A stretch of 64,000 bases of DNA from Nocardioides sp. (GCA_020636915.1 JACJWV010000003.1:124001-188000); one strand, 5' to 3'. Counted from the stretch's first letter, positions 1 through 8,438 are shown. Notes: a model not told the origin generated them from the sequence alone. Translations and numbers: made by a program.

Positions 1-70
1 GTCCGGATCCGTGTGTGGATCCGGGCCCGGTCCCGTTTCCGGGCGGTCTCTGCGTGGCACACTGCCGGTC

Positions 71-781
71 ATGGCCGAGCCGGAGAAGGAGCACCCGTCC
101 CTGGAGCTCCCCACGCTCGGGGGGCTGCGACGCAGGTCGCGCCGCCAGCGCGGCCGAGCGCCGGAGACGGAGCCCGCCGCGGATGCCGCGGACGTCGCCG
201 AGCCGAGCTCCGAGCCGGACCTCGGCACACCCACCGCGCCCGTCGCCGCTCCTACCCCAGCCCCTGTCGCCGAGCCCGTCACCGAGCCCACGCTGGGCCC
301 GACCGAGGACACCCGGCCGGTCGTCCTCGCCGAGCCGGAGCCGGTTCTGGAGCCGGCGGCACCGGCCGAGCCGCGCCGCCGGATCGCCCGGGACCGCGGA
401 CCGGGTGGCATGCTCGCCGCGGTCGTGACCGGGCTGGTCGTGGGCCTCGGCATCGTGGGCCTGACCTGGGCGTCTCTGAGGTCGTGCGAGGGCATCCAGG
501 GGACGTCCTCCTGCGGCGACGTCGGCTACCCGATGCTCGCCCTGATCCTGGTCGTGATGGTCGTCGTCGGCGCGCTGCTGCTCCGCCTCACCCGGGTCGT
601 CGACCCCGGCACCACCAGCTTCCTCGGCGTCGGGCTCGGCGTCGTGGTCGCGCTGCTCGTGCTCGTCGACCACCTCATGGACCGTTCCATGGTCGTGGTC
701 ATCCCGCTGGTCTGCGCGGCCACGTTCGCCCTGGCCCACTGGGTGACGAGCACCTTCATCGAGCCCGCCCCGCGCGACTGA
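71..781 (+). CDS. Four-helix membrane protein of unknown function
   Basis: I do not recognise the family. The 236-residue product has a hydrophilic first half rich in Pro, Ala and Glu with many AEP/EPxP motifs, probably a disordered cytoplasmic tail. Four strongly hydrophobic helices follow in the second half (the first starting GMLAAVV, the last ending in LAHWV), and the C-terminus is short. The ATG at 71 is preferred because it opens a normal polar N-terminus; an in-frame GTG at 11 would add 20 residues and cannot be excluded so close to the window edge. It converges on asd across a palindromic terminator-like sequence. Confidence 0.7.
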   Translation: MAEPEKEHPSLELPTLGGLRRRSRRQRGRAPETEPAADAADVAEPSSEPDLGTPTAPVAAPTPAPVAEPVTEPTLGPTEDTRPVVLAEPEPVLEPAAPAEPRRRIARDRGPGGMLAAVVTGLVVGLGIVGLTWASLRSCEGIQGTSSCGDVGYPMLALILVVMVVVGALLLRLTRVVDPGTTSFLGVGLGVVVALLVLVDHLMDRSMVVVIPLVCAATFALAHWVTSTFIEPAPRD

Positions 782-810
782 CGCGAGGTTGAATCGAGAC
801 TTCCGTCAGT

Positions 811-866
811 CGAGTCGAGAGTTCCGCGACGGAACTCTCGACTCGAGCGACGGAACTCTCGACTCG
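811..866. terminator. Palindrome with an extra repeated arm between convergent genes
   Basis: Positions 811-826 and 830-845 form a perfect 16-bp inverted repeat with a 3-nt loop. The right arm is then repeated exactly at 851-866. It lies between the end of the membrane protein gene and the end of asd, so it can act as a bidirectional terminator. There is no U-tract, which is usual in high-G+C actinobacteria. Confidence 0.6.
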
Positions 867-873
867 ACGGGGA

Positions 874-1914
874 TCAGCGCGCGAGCAACAGCTCGGCGAT
901 CTGCACGGTGTTGAGCGCGGCGCCCTTGCGCAGGTTGTCGTTGGAGACGAACAGCGCCAGACCGCGGTCGCCGTCGACACCGGGGTCGCGGCGGATCCGG
1001 CCGACGTACGACGGGTCCTTGCCCGCGGCCTGCAGCGGGGTGGGGATGTCGCTCAGCTCCACACCCGGCGCCCCGGAGAGCAGCTCGGCCGCCCGCTCCG
1101 GCGTCAGCGCCCGCTCGAACTCGGCGTTGATCGCCAGCGAGTGGCCCGTGAACACCGGCACCCGCACGCAGATGCCGGACACCCGCAGGTCGGGGATGCC
1201 CAGGATCTTGCGGGACTCGTTGCGGAGCTTCTGCTCCTCGTCGGTCTCGTTGAGCCCGTCGTCGACGAGGGACCCGGCCATCGGCAGCACGTTGTAGGCG
1301 ATCGTCCGCGCGTATTTCTCCGGCTCCGGGAAGGCGACCGCCTCGCCGTCGTACGCGAGCTCGCGTGCCTTGTCGCCCGCCGCGGCCACCTGGGTCGCGA
1401 GCTCGTCGACGCCGGCGACGCCCGAGCCCGAGACCGCCTGGTACGTCGAGGCGATCAGTCGCACCAGCCCGGCCTCGTCGTGCAGCGGCTTGAGCACCGG
1501 CATCGCCGCCATCGTGGTGCAGTTCGGGTTGGCGATGATGCCGCGACCGGCCGCGAGCACGCCGGCCGCCGCCTCGGGGTTGACCTCGGAGACGACGAGG
1601 GGGATGTCGGGGTCCCTGCGGAACGCGCTGGAGTTGTCGACCACGATCACCCCGGCGTCGACGAAGGTCGGCGCCACGGCCCGCGACGTGGTGGCGCCCG
1701 CCGAGAACAGCGCGACGTCGAGTCCGCTCGGGTCCGCAGTCGCGGCGTCCTCGACCACGATCTCGCGCCCGGCGAAGGGCAGCACGGTGCCGGCCGAGCG
1801 CGAGGACGCGAAGAACCGGACCTGGTCGACCGGGAACGCCCGCTCCTCGAGGATCTGGCGCATCGCGACGCCGACCTGACCGGTGGCCCCGACGATTCCA
1901 ATGTTCAGACTCAT
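874..1914 (-). CDS. asd: Aspartate-semialdehyde dehydrogenase
   Basis: Catalyses NADPH-dependent reductive dephosphorylation of L-4-aspartyl phosphate to aspartate semialdehyde in the cytosol, the branch point to lysine/diaminopimelate, threonine and methionine. The 346-residue protein starts with the nucleotide-binding motif GATGQVG (residues 9-15) and has the catalytic cysteine in NPNCTTM (Cys132). Length and motifs are normal. It is downstream of lysC, so kinase and dehydrogenase form one operon as in most actinobacteria. The ATG at 1914 has an AGGAGC Shine-Dalgarno and overlaps by ATGA the stop of a short ORF that resembles the asd 5' end. Confidence 0.97.
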   Translation of the reverse strand: MSLNIGIVGATGQVGVAMRQILEERAFPVDQVRFFASSRSAGTVLPFAGREIVVEDAATADPSGLDVALFSAGATTSRAVAPTFVDAGVIVVDNSSAFRRDPDIPLVVSEVNPEAAAGVLAAGRGIIANPNCTTMAAMPVLKPLHDEAGLVRLIASTYQAVSGSGVAGVDELATQVAAAGDKARELAYDGEAVAFPEPEKYARTIAYNVLPMAGSLVDDGLNETDEEQKLRNESRKILGIPDLRVSGICVRVPVFTGHSLAINAEFERALTPERAAELLSGAPGVELSDIPTPLQAAGKDPSYVGRIRRDPGVDGDRGLALFVSNDNLRKGAALNTVQIAELLLAR

Positions 1915-2027
1915 GCTGCTCCTAGGGGTCCCCGACGCGTTGTTCCCGGAGGAGCGAAGCGGGGGAGGGAAGAACGTGGTGGGGATTCTTGGCCTGTGGC
2001 GCCGACGACGCCGATGTTGAGGCCCAT
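1911..2027 (-). pseudogene. 38-codon ORF duplicating the asd N-terminus
   Basis: An ATG 4 nt after the lysC stop opens a 38-codon frame whose first 13 residues read MGLNIGVVGATGQ, almost the same as the asd start MSLNIGIVGATGQ. The remaining 25 residues are unrelated and basic/proline-rich, and the TGA overlaps the asd start codon (ATGA). The DNA of the two 13-codon segments differs mainly at third positions, so this is not a recent perfect duplication. It may be a relic of the original asd start, displaced by an insertion, or a translated leader coupled to asd. Function is unknown. Confidence 0.55.
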
Positions 2028-2031
2028 GGCT

Positions 2032-3306
2032 CTACCGCCCCGTCCCGCCGTAGACGACAGCCTCGACCTCGGTGGCGTCGAGGTCGAACGCGGTGTGGGT
2101 GGCGCGCACGGCGTCGTCGACCTGCGTCTCGTCGACGATGACCGAGATCCGGATCTCGGAGGTCGAGATCATCTCGATGTTGACCCCTGCGGAGGCGAGC
2201 GCGGCGAAGAACGTCGCCGTGATGCCCGGGTGCGAGCGCATGCCCGCACCGATGAGCGAGACCTTGCCGATCTGGTCGTTGTAGAGCAGCTGGTCGTAGC
2301 CGACCTCGTCCTGGATCCGCGCGAGCGCGCCCATCGCGGTCTGGCCGTCGGTGCGGGGCAACGTGAAGGAGATGTCGGTCAGGCCGGTCTTCGCGGCGGA
2401 GACGTTCTGCACGACCATGTCGATGTTGATCTCCGTGGCGGCGAGCGCCTCGAAGATGCGGGCCGCCTCGCCCACCTTGTCGGGGACCCCGACGACGGTG
2501 ATCTTGGCCTCGCTCCGGTCGTGCGCGACGCCGGCGATGATCGCCTGCTCCATGTCCTCGTCTCCTGCCTGGCTGTCCGGGATGACCCAGGTGCCCTCCT
2601 TCTGGGAGAAGGAGGACCGCACGTGGATCGGGATGTCGTAGCGGCGGGCGTACTCGACGCACCGCAGGTGGAGGATCTTTGCGCCGGAGGCGGCCATCTC
2701 CAGCATCTCCTCGGTGCCGACCCGGTCGAGCTTGCGCGCGGCCGGCACGATGCGCGGGTCGGCGGTGAACACGCCGTCGACGTCGGTGTAGATCTCGCAC
2801 ACCTCGGCGCCGAGCGCGGCCGCCAGCGCGACGGCGGTGGTGTCGGTCCCGCCGCGGCCCAGGGTGGTGATCTCCTTGGTGTCCTGGGAGACGCCCTGGA
2901 AGCCGGCGACGATCACGATGTGGCCGTCGGCGATCGCCGACTCGATCCGTCCCGGGGTGACGTCGATGATCTTGGCCTTGCCGTGCGCGGAGTCGGTGAT
3001 CACGCCGGCCTGGGAACCGGTGAACGACCGGACGCTGAAGCCGAGGTCGGCGATCGCCATCGCGACCAGCGCCATCGAGATCCGCTCGCCGGCGGTGAGG
3101 AGCATGTCGAGCTCACGTGCCGGTGGCGCCGGGCTGACGGCCTGGGCCTTGTCGATCAGCTCGTCGGTCGTGTCACCCATCGCCGAGACCGCGACGACGA
3201 CGTCGTTCCCGGCCCTCTTGGCGTCCACGATGCGCCGTGCGACCCGCTTGATCGCGTTCGGGTCGGCGACCGACGATCCGCCGTACTTCTGCACGACAAT
3301 GCCCAC
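2032..3306 (-). CDS. lysC: Aspartate kinase
   Basis: Phosphorylates L-aspartate at the first step of the aspartate-family pathway. From the chosen GTG the 424-residue protein begins MGIVVQKYGGSSVAD, the canonical kinase N-terminus with KYGGSS; an upstream frame would add 12 non-conserved residues. The amino-acid-kinase domain fills about 240 residues, followed by two ACT domains for feedback control. An internal Met in DEDMEQAII matches where the separately translated beta subunit starts in Corynebacterium (established for that genus; only inferred here). It is followed after 4 nt by the asd-like mini-ORF and then asd. Confidence 0.95.
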   Translation of the reverse strand: MGIVVQKYGGSSVADPNAIKRVARRIVDAKRAGNDVVVAVSAMGDTTDELIDKAQAVSPAPPARELDMLLTAGERISMALVAMAIADLGFSVRSFTGSQAGVITDSAHGKAKIIDVTPGRIESAIADGHIVIVAGFQGVSQDTKEITTLGRGGTDTTAVALAAALGAEVCEIYTDVDGVFTADPRIVPAARKLDRVGTEEMLEMAASGAKILHLRCVEYARRYDIPIHVRSSFSQKEGTWVIPDSQAGDEDMEQAIIAGVAHDRSEAKITVVGVPDKVGEAARIFEALAATEINIDMVVQNVSAAKTGLTDISFTLPRTDGQTAMGALARIQDEVGYDQLLYNDQIGKVSLIGAGMRSHPGITATFFAALASAGVNIEMISTSEIRISVIVDETQVDDAVRATHTAFDLDATEVEAVVYGGTGR

Positions 3307-3347
3307 GGTGTTCCCTACTGGCTCGACTGACCTCGCGGTCATCGAGT

Positions 3348-3959
3348 CTACCGAGCGGCGGGGTCGCCGCCCTCGAGCATCTCATCGGCGACGGCGAGCA
3401 GCTCCTCGTCCTCCTCGACGACCACCTCGGCGTCGAGGCGGTCGTGGGCGACGACCGAGAGCAGCGCGTTGAGCGACACGCCGGCCAGGTTGCCCCACGA
3501 GGAGACGTAGGAGAACTGCCACCACCACAGCGCCTCGTGGACGTTGCCGAGCCGGAAGTGACGCAGCCCGTTCTCGAGGTCGGTGGCGATGCTGGTCAGG
3601 TCGTCGGACAGCTGGCTCTCGACCGTGCCGGGCACGTAGGGGTCGAACACGTAGCTGTAGGTGTCGACCGTGCCGAGCATCTCGGCCAGGCGCAGCCGCA
3701 TCTCGTCGAGGTCGGGCTCGGGCCCGACGTCGGGCTGGTACTCCACGGCCGGGGTGAAGTCGCGCTGGGCGCCGAGCCGGGCGCCGGCCAGCAGGACCTG
3801 GCTGATCTCGAGCAGCAGCAGCGAGATGGCGCGGCCGCCGTCGTTCTCGCGCGCGATCGCCTGCAGGGCGATCAGGAAGCTCTCGACCTGGTCGGCGATC
3901 TGGAGGGCGAACTCCTCGGTCTCGGAGTCCAGCGGGGTCATCGGGGTCACGTCAGTCAT
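3348..3959 (-). CDS. DUF5063 family protein
   Basis: A 203-residue cytosolic, acidic, mostly helical protein that resembles the actinobacterial DUF5063 family; the stretch LWWWQFSYVSSWGN and the preceding helical region are the recognisable part. The biochemical role is not known. The ATG overlaps the last 8 bases of recR, so the two are translationally coupled. In this lineage the gene commonly lies between recR and lysC, which suggests co-expression rather than a shared pathway. No signal peptide or membrane segment is present. Confidence 0.8.
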   Translation of the reverse strand: MTDVTPMTPLDSETEEFALQIADQVESFLIALQAIARENDGGRAISLLLLEISQVLLAGARLGAQRDFTPAVEYQPDVGPEPDLDEMRLRLAEMLGTVDTYSYVFDPYVPGTVESQLSDDLTSIATDLENGLRHFRLGNVHEALWWWQFSYVSSWGNLAGVSLNALLSVVAHDRLDAEVVVEEDEELLAVADEMLEGGDPAAR

Positions 3960-4551
3960 CAGCGGATCGCCTTCCTGCGAACGCGCGTCCCAGGGTCACC
4001 TCGTCGGCGTACTCCAGGTCGCCACCTACGGGCAGTCCACTCGCAAGCCGCGTCACACGCAACCCGAGCGGCTTGAGCATGCGGGTGAGGTACGTCGCCG
4101 TCGCCTCCCCCTCCAGGTTGGGATCGGTCGCCAGGATCACCTCGGTGATCGTGCCGTCCGCGAGCCGGACCATCAGCTCGCGGATGCGCAGCTGGTCGGG
4201 CCCGATCCCGTCGATCGGCGAGATCGCCCCGCCGAGGACGTGGTAGCGGCCGCGGAACTCGCGCGTCCGCTCGATCGCCACCACGTCCTTGTACTCCTCC
4301 ACGACGCAGAGGACGGTCGGGTCCCGCCGTGGGTCACGGCAGATCCGGCACTGGTCGTCCTCGGAGACGTTGAAGCACGTGGTGCAGAACTTCACCTTGG
4401 CCTTGACCTCGACGAGCACGTCGGCCAGGCGGCGTACGTCGACCGGGTCGGCCTGCAGCAGGTGGAACGCGATCCGCTGCGCGCTCTTGGGACCGACGCC
4501 GGGCAACCGCCCCAGCTCGTCGATCAGGTCCTGGACCACTCCCTCGTACAA
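3952..4551 (-). CDS. recR: Recombination mediator RecR
   Basis: The 199-residue protein has the RecR architecture: an N-terminal helix-hairpin-helix (ELGRLPGVGPKSAQRIAF), a four-cysteine zinc finger (CTTC...CRIC) and a Toprim domain with the conserved acidic run CVVEEYKDV. With RecO/RecF it loads RecA on SSB-covered gapped DNA. It starts 8 nt after the end of the ybaB-type gene and overlaps the DUF5063 gene, giving the conserved dnaX-ybaB-recR order. Length is normal. Confidence 0.97.
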   Translation of the reverse strand: MYEGVVQDLIDELGRLPGVGPKSAQRIAFHLLQADPVDVRRLADVLVEVKAKVKFCTTCFNVSEDDQCRICRDPRRDPTVLCVVEEYKDVVAIERTREFRGRYHVLGGAISPIDGIGPDQLRIRELMVRLADGTITEVILATDPNLEGEATATYLTRMLKPLGLRVTRLASGLPVGGDLEYADEVTLGRAFAGRRSADD

Positions 4552-4559
4552 GTGCGGTC

Positions 4560-4937
4560 CTAGAAGCCGAGCTGGCCCGGGCCCGGCGTCTCGCCGGGCA
4601 GGCCGCCCCCGGCCAGCGGACCGAGAGCCTCGCCGGCGAGGGCGTCGGCCTGGCCCTTGGCGTCGCGGTACGCCGCCACGATCATGTCGCCGAGGTCGGA
4701 GAGGTCGTCGGGGTCGCTGCCGTCGAAGCCGCCGGCCTTGATCTCGACCCCCACCAGCTCACCGACACCGTTGACCTGGACGGTGACCGCGCCGCCGGCG
4801 ACGGTGCCGTCGACGACCGTCTCGGCGAGGCGCTCCTGGGCACTGGCCAGCTGCTCCTGCATCTGCTGGGCCTGCTGCAGCAGGGCGTTCATGTCGAAGC
4901 CCCCGCCGCCGAGCGCATCGAAGGGGTTCTGGGTCAT
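4560..4937 (-). CDS. YbaB/EbfC family nucleoid-associated protein
   Basis: A 125-residue DNA-binding protein of the YbaB/EbfC family. It has a Gln/Met-rich helix (MNALLQQAQQMQEQLASAQE), the VDGTVAGGAVTVQVNGVGE beta region, and a Gly-rich disordered C-terminus. Members dimerise and bind DNA with low sequence specificity. The gene sits between dnaX and recR, the arrangement found across bacteria. Start ATG 4937 has a GAGAGGTGTCC leader as its ribosome site. Confidence 0.93.
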   Translation of the reverse strand: MTQNPFDALGGGGFDMNALLQQAQQMQEQLASAQERLAETVVDGTVAGGAVTVQVNGVGELVGVEIKAGGFDGSDPDDLSDLGDMIVAAYRDAKGQADALAGEALGPLAGGGLPGETPGPGQLGF

Positions 4938-5001
4938 CGGACACCTCTCACTGGTGGTGGTGCTGGTGGTGTGGGCACAACTGATGAACGGTCGGGCGGC
5001 G

Positions 5002-7062
5002 TCACTGGTGCCGGATCTCCTCGATCATCTGGGCGCCGAGCTCGCGCTGGAGCAGCTCCGCGCTGCTCAGGCCCTGGTGCTCGGCGTCGAGGTCGTCGGG
5101 GTCGGCGTCGGCGTCGGCCGCCGCCCAGTCCGGGCCGGTCTCGGGCGGCGGCCCGTCGGTCGGCCGGGTCTGCTGGATCGCCTCCCGCGCGGCGCGCACC
5201 GCCTCCGGCGCGGGCTCGACGCGTGGCGGCGCCGCGGGTTCGGGCTGCGCCGCCGTCGGCGCCGGCGGGTCGGCCGGTGGGTCGGCGAGTGCGGTGGCGG
5301 CGCGGGTCACCGTGGGCGTGCCCTCGGGCTGGGCACCGGGATCGACGATCGTCTCGATCTTCCAGCTCGCACCCACCACGTCGACGGCGGCCTGCCGCAG
5401 CACCTCGTCACACCCGCCGCTGACGAAGGAGTCGCGGGCGCCGGCGTTGGCGAAGCCCAGGGTCAACGAGGTCGCGTCGACGGCGACCACCTGGCAGTTC
5501 TGGGTCAGGTGCATCCAGGCCAGGCGGCGGCGCGACTTCGTGGCGTCGACGATGTCGGGCCACAGCCGGCGGACGTCGACCAGGGAGAGGGCGCCGGCGG
5601 TCGGCGCGGGTGCCGGTGCGGGCGCTGGCTCGGGCGCCGGCTCGGGCGTGGGTTCCGCGGCCCGCTCCTCGGCGGGCTCCTCAGCCTGCGGCTCGGCGGG
5701 CTGCACGGCGGGCTCGCCGGCGGGCTCATCTGCCTGAGTGACCGGCTCCGGGGTCGGCTCGGCCGCGGGGAGCGCCGCGGTGACCACCGGCTCCGGACCG
5801 GGCTCGGGCGCGGCCGGACGGGCCGGCGGTGGGGCGGGACGGTCCTGGGCGGGCGCCGGCTGCGCGTGGGCGACCGGCGTGCTCGGCGTACCGGTGATCG
5901 TGAGCCGCTTCTCGAGACGGTCCAGGCGCGCCAGCACCCCGTCGGTGGCATGGTCGGCGCCGGGCAGGAGGATCCGCGCGCACAGCAGCTCCAGCAGCAT
6001 CCGCGGCGCCGTGGCGCCCCGCATCTCGGTGAGGCCCGCGGCGGCGATGTCGGCCGCGCGGCTGAGCTCGGCCGGCCCGAAGCGCGCGGCCTGGGCGACC
6101 AGCCGCTCGCCCTGGTCCTCGGAGACGTCGATGAGCCCGGTCGCCGGCGCGTCGGGCACCGCCGCGACGATCACCAGGTCGCGCAGCCGCCGGAGCAGGT
6201 CCTCGGTGAAGCGGCGGGGGTCCTGCCCGGTCTCGATCACCTTGTCCACCACGCCGAAGACGGCGGCGCCGTCGCCGGCCGCGAAGGCGTCGACGACCTC
6301 GTCGAGCAGGGTGTCGGGGGTGTAGCCGAGGAGCCCCGTCGCGAGCTGGTGGGTCACGCCCTCGGGCCCGGCGCCGCCGAGCAGCTGGTCGAGCACCGAG
6401 AGGGTGTCGCGCGCCGACCCGGCACCGGCCCGGACGACGAGCGGTAGGGCGGCCGCCTCGATCGAGACCCCCTCCTTGTCGCAGAGCTCCCCGAGGTACT
6501 GCGACAGCAGCCGCGGCGGGATCAGCCGGAAGGGGTAGTGGTGGGTGCGCGACCGGATGGTCGGCAGCACCTTGTCGGGCTCGGTCGTGGCGAAGATGAA
6601 CCGCAGGTGCGGCGGCGGCTCCTCGACGAGCTTGAGCAGGGCGTTGAAGCCCTGCGTGGTGACCATGTGGGCCTCGTCGATGATGTAGACCTTGTACTTG
6701 CTGCGCACCGGCGCGAAGAACGCCTTCTCGCGCAGCTCGCGGGCGTCGTCGACGCCGCCGTGCGAGGCCGCGTCGATCTCGATCACGTCGATGGAGCCCG
6801 GACCACCGCGGGCCAGGTCGCGGCAGCTGTCGCACTCCCCGCAGGGGTCGGCGATCGGCGCCTGCTCGCAGTTGAGGGCGCGGGCCAGGATCCGGGCGCT
6901 GGTGGTCTTGCCGCAGCCGCGCGGGCCGGAGAAGAGGTAGGCGTGGTTGACCCGGTTGTTGGCGAGGGCAGCCCGCAGCGGCGCCGTGACGTGGTCCTGG
7001 CCGATGACCTCGGCGAACGTCTCGGGCCGGTAGCGCCGGTACAGCGCGAGCGGTGACTCCAC
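5002..7062 (-). CDS. dnaX: DNA polymerase III subunit gamma/tau
   Basis: Clamp-loader ATPase of the replisome. The 686-residue protein has Walker A GPRGCGKT (residues 46-53), four zinc-ligand cysteines (65, 74, 77, 80), Walker B DEAH (129-132) and the sensor-1 region of AAA+ loaders, followed by the collar domain. A long Pro/Glu/Ala linker lies around residues 385-490, and a C-terminal domain replaces the E. coli tau tail. I see no evidence for a programmed frameshift. It is the first gene of the dnaX-ybaB-recR block. Confidence 0.97.
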   Translation of the reverse strand: MESPLALYRRYRPETFAEVIGQDHVTAPLRAALANNRVNHAYLFSGPRGCGKTTSARILARALNCEQAPIADPCGECDSCRDLARGGPGSIDVIEIDAASHGGVDDARELREKAFFAPVRSKYKVYIIDEAHMVTTQGFNALLKLVEEPPPHLRFIFATTEPDKVLPTIRSRTHHYPFRLIPPRLLSQYLGELCDKEGVSIEAAALPLVVRAGAGSARDTLSVLDQLLGGAGPEGVTHQLATGLLGYTPDTLLDEVVDAFAAGDGAAVFGVVDKVIETGQDPRRFTEDLLRRLRDLVIVAAVPDAPATGLIDVSEDQGERLVAQAARFGPAELSRAADIAAAGLTEMRGATAPRMLLELLCARILLPGADHATDGVLARLDRLEKRLTITGTPSTPVAHAQPAPAQDRPAPPPARPAAPEPGPEPVVTAALPAAEPTPEPVTQADEPAGEPAVQPAEPQAEEPAEERAAEPTPEPAPEPAPAPAPAPTAGALSLVDVRRLWPDIVDATKSRRRLAWMHLTQNCQVVAVDATSLTLGFANAGARDSFVSGGCDEVLRQAAVDVVGASWKIETIVDPGAQPEGTPTVTRAATALADPPADPPAPTAAQPEPAAPPRVEPAPEAVRAAREAIQQTRPTDGPPPETGPDWAAADADADPDDLDAEHQGLSSAELLQRELGAQMIEEIRHQ

Positions 7063-7139
7063 GCCTGAACCCTAACCAGCCGGTCCGACAGGGGGTAGCG
7101 GCCGGTGCCCGAGCCGGTCCGGGACGGGCGCCCGGACAT

Positions 7140-7235
7140 GAGAAGGCCCCCCGCGTACCCGACAGAGCTCGCTTACCCTTGCTGCCTTCCGGCCCTGGGG
7201 GAGTTGGGCAAGATGCCGCCACACGGGGGGTTGGC
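7140..7235 (-). ncRNA. ffs: Signal recognition particle RNA (4.5S type)
   Basis: The minus strand contains the universally conserved SRP domain-IV sequence: the asymmetric loop strand CCGGAAGGCAGCAAGGG and its partner strand. The ends pair through six G and six C (7225-7230 with 7147-7152), closing a hairpin of about 95 nt. It lies just upstream of dnaX on the same strand, its usual place in actinobacteria. The RNA binds Ffh to target membrane proteins. Exact ends are approximate. Confidence 0.93.
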
Positions 7236-7325
7236 GACGAGTGTAGGTGAGGTCGCGCCGGCGCTCCAAAGCGCCCCTGGCCGATTTCGCCGCCTCCGAG
7301 ACCGACCGGTACCCTCCTCGGCGGA

Positions 7326-7583
7326 GGTATCGCCTGGCGTATTTATAAGCGCTACGAACGCCTCAACCGTGAGATCCGTCGACGCACCGACGTCGTCGGG
7401 ATCTTCCCCGACCGGACCAGCATCATCCGGCTCGTCGGCGCGGTCCTGGCCGAGCAACACGACGAATGGGCCGAAGGCCGCCGCTACCTCGGACTCGACC
7501 TCCTGGCCCGATGCCGACCACCCGCAACCACACCGCCGGCCGGTGAACCCGTCGCCGTCCCCGAGCTGGGACCCGTCGCATGA
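7326..7583 (+). pseudogene. C-terminal fragment of an IS256-family transposase
   Basis: From about 7347 the reading frame gives YERLNREIRRRTDVVGIFPD and then IIRLVGAVLAEQHDEWAEGRRYL, the characteristic C-terminal part of IS256-family transposases. Everything upstream, including the DDE catalytic core, is missing, so this is a decayed 3' remnant of about 80 codons. It ends at TGA 7581-7583, overlapping the start of a 49-codon ORF. Roughly 26 bp at 7754-7779 look like the right terminal repeat. No left end was found. Confidence 0.85.
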
Positions 7584-7729
7584 GCACTCCGGACCCGTCC
7601 CCGGCACTCACCGGCTGGCACGACGAACACGGCATCCCCGCCCCCTGGCCCGACGACATCTTCGACCCCGACAGCGACTGGCACCCCGCAGGAAGCGAGG
7701 ACCCCGACGACCGGCTAATCGACTTCTAA
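7580..7729 (+). CDS. Small acidic ORF coupled to the IS256 remnant
   Basis: A 49-codon ORF (ATG 7580) overlaps the transposase stop as ATGA. The peptide is acidic and Trp-containing (TGWHDEHGIPAPWPDDIF and a C-terminus DDRLIDF). I do not recognise it. Its tight coupling suggests it is a passenger gene at the 3' end of the insertion sequence rather than a host gene. It stops 25 bp before the putative right terminal repeat. It may no longer be expressed because the transposase 5' end is gone. Confidence 0.45.
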   Translation: MSTPDPSPALTGWHDEHGIPAPWPDDIFDPDSDWHPAGSEDPDDRLIDF

Positions 7730-7753
7730 CCCCCGAACGAAGGATCCGCCGAC

Positions 7754-7779
7754 GTACACCACCTCACGGGACTTGACCC
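7754..7779. repeat. Putative right terminal repeat of the IS256 remnant
   Basis: The stretch from GTACACCACC to CTTGACC has the look of IS256-family inner-terminal repeats (read outward: GGTCAAGTCCCGTGAGGTGG). It directly follows the transposase remnant and its coupled ORF. The matching left end is missing, so the assignment rests on position and resemblance. Confidence 0.4.
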
Positions 7780-7934
7780 CGGGGATCCCTGGACTCAGTG
7801 GGTGTTGCAACACCCGACAAGTCCAGGCTTTGCCCGCGAAGTCCAGCCGCGACGCCCGGGGACCTGCAGGGCCGGCGCAACCTTCTGGGCTCCTGACCGC
7901 TCGGATACTGGTGAGGACGACGGAGGGGGCGAGA

Positions 7935-8438
7935 GTGCGAGACGGCGAGCAGTTCGCGCAGTTCGTCAGCGAGCGGTCACCGGCGCTGATGCGGGCGGCC
8001 TGGCTGCTGACCGGCGACTGGCACCTCGCGGAAGACCTGGTCCAGGTCGCGCTCGAGAAGTCGTGGCCGCGCTGGGGCAAGGAGGTCGAGCACCCCGAGG
8101 CCTACGTGCGGCGGGTGATGCTCACGACCTATCTGTCCTGGCGCCGGCGACGGTGGACCGGCGAGCTGCCGACCGCCGACCTGCCCGAGCGCGGGACCCG
8201 CGCGGAGGTGACCGACCTGCGCCTCTCGCTGCTGACCGTGCTGGCGACCCTGCCGCCACGCCAGCGAGCGGTGCTCGTGCTCCGCTACTTCGAGGACCTC
8301 TCCGAGAAGGAGACCGCCGACGCACTCGGCTGCTCGGTCGGGACGGTGAAGTCGCACGCGTCCCGCGGTCTGTTCCAGCTGCGCACCACGCCGGGCCTCG
8401 TCGAGGCGCTCGGAGAGGGGGCCCACGATGGCCGTTGA
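7935..8438 (+). CDS. SigE-family RNA polymerase sigma factor
   Basis: A 167-residue ECF-type sigma factor. Region 2 is LMRAAWLLTGDWHLAEDLVQVAL; region 4 is LPPRQRAVLVLRYFEDLSEKETADALGCSVGTVKSHASR. The length and LLTGDWHLAEDLVQ motif are typical of the actinobacterial SigE family. I start at GTG 7935 because it follows GGAGG with about 8 nt spacing and gives the usual N-terminus. It overlaps the next gene by 11 nt, so the membrane protein downstream is probably its regulator. Target genes cannot be read from the sequence. Confidence 0.92.
   Translation: MRDGEQFAQFVSERSPALMRAAWLLTGDWHLAEDLVQVALEKSWPRWGKEVEHPEAYVRRVMLTTYLSWRRRRWTGELPTADLPERGTRAEVTDLRLSLLTVLATLPPRQRAVLVLRYFEDLSEKETADALGCSVGTVKSHASRGLFQLRTTPGLVEALGEGAHDGR

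Noticed and set aside
1141..3330. Very long plus-strand open frame opposite lysC and asd
   Set aside because: High-G+C shadow frame. The minus strand has unmistakable LysC and Asd sequence; the plus-frame translation is His/Arg/Asp-rich with no recognisable motif.
2034..3342. Lysine riboswitch or similar leader before lysC
   Set aside because: The spacer to the upstream DUF5063 gene is only about 40 nt, too short for a riboswitch.
5581..5760. Repeated GCG/GGC-rich stretch in dnaX as a mobile repeat
   Set aside because: It encodes the Pro/Ala/Glu linker of DnaX and is in-frame coding low-complexity sequence.
5726..7222. Long frame overlapping dnaX in the same strand but another frame
   Set aside because: Translation is Arg/Pro/Gly-rich and lacks motifs, while the dnaX frame carries all clamp-loader motifs.
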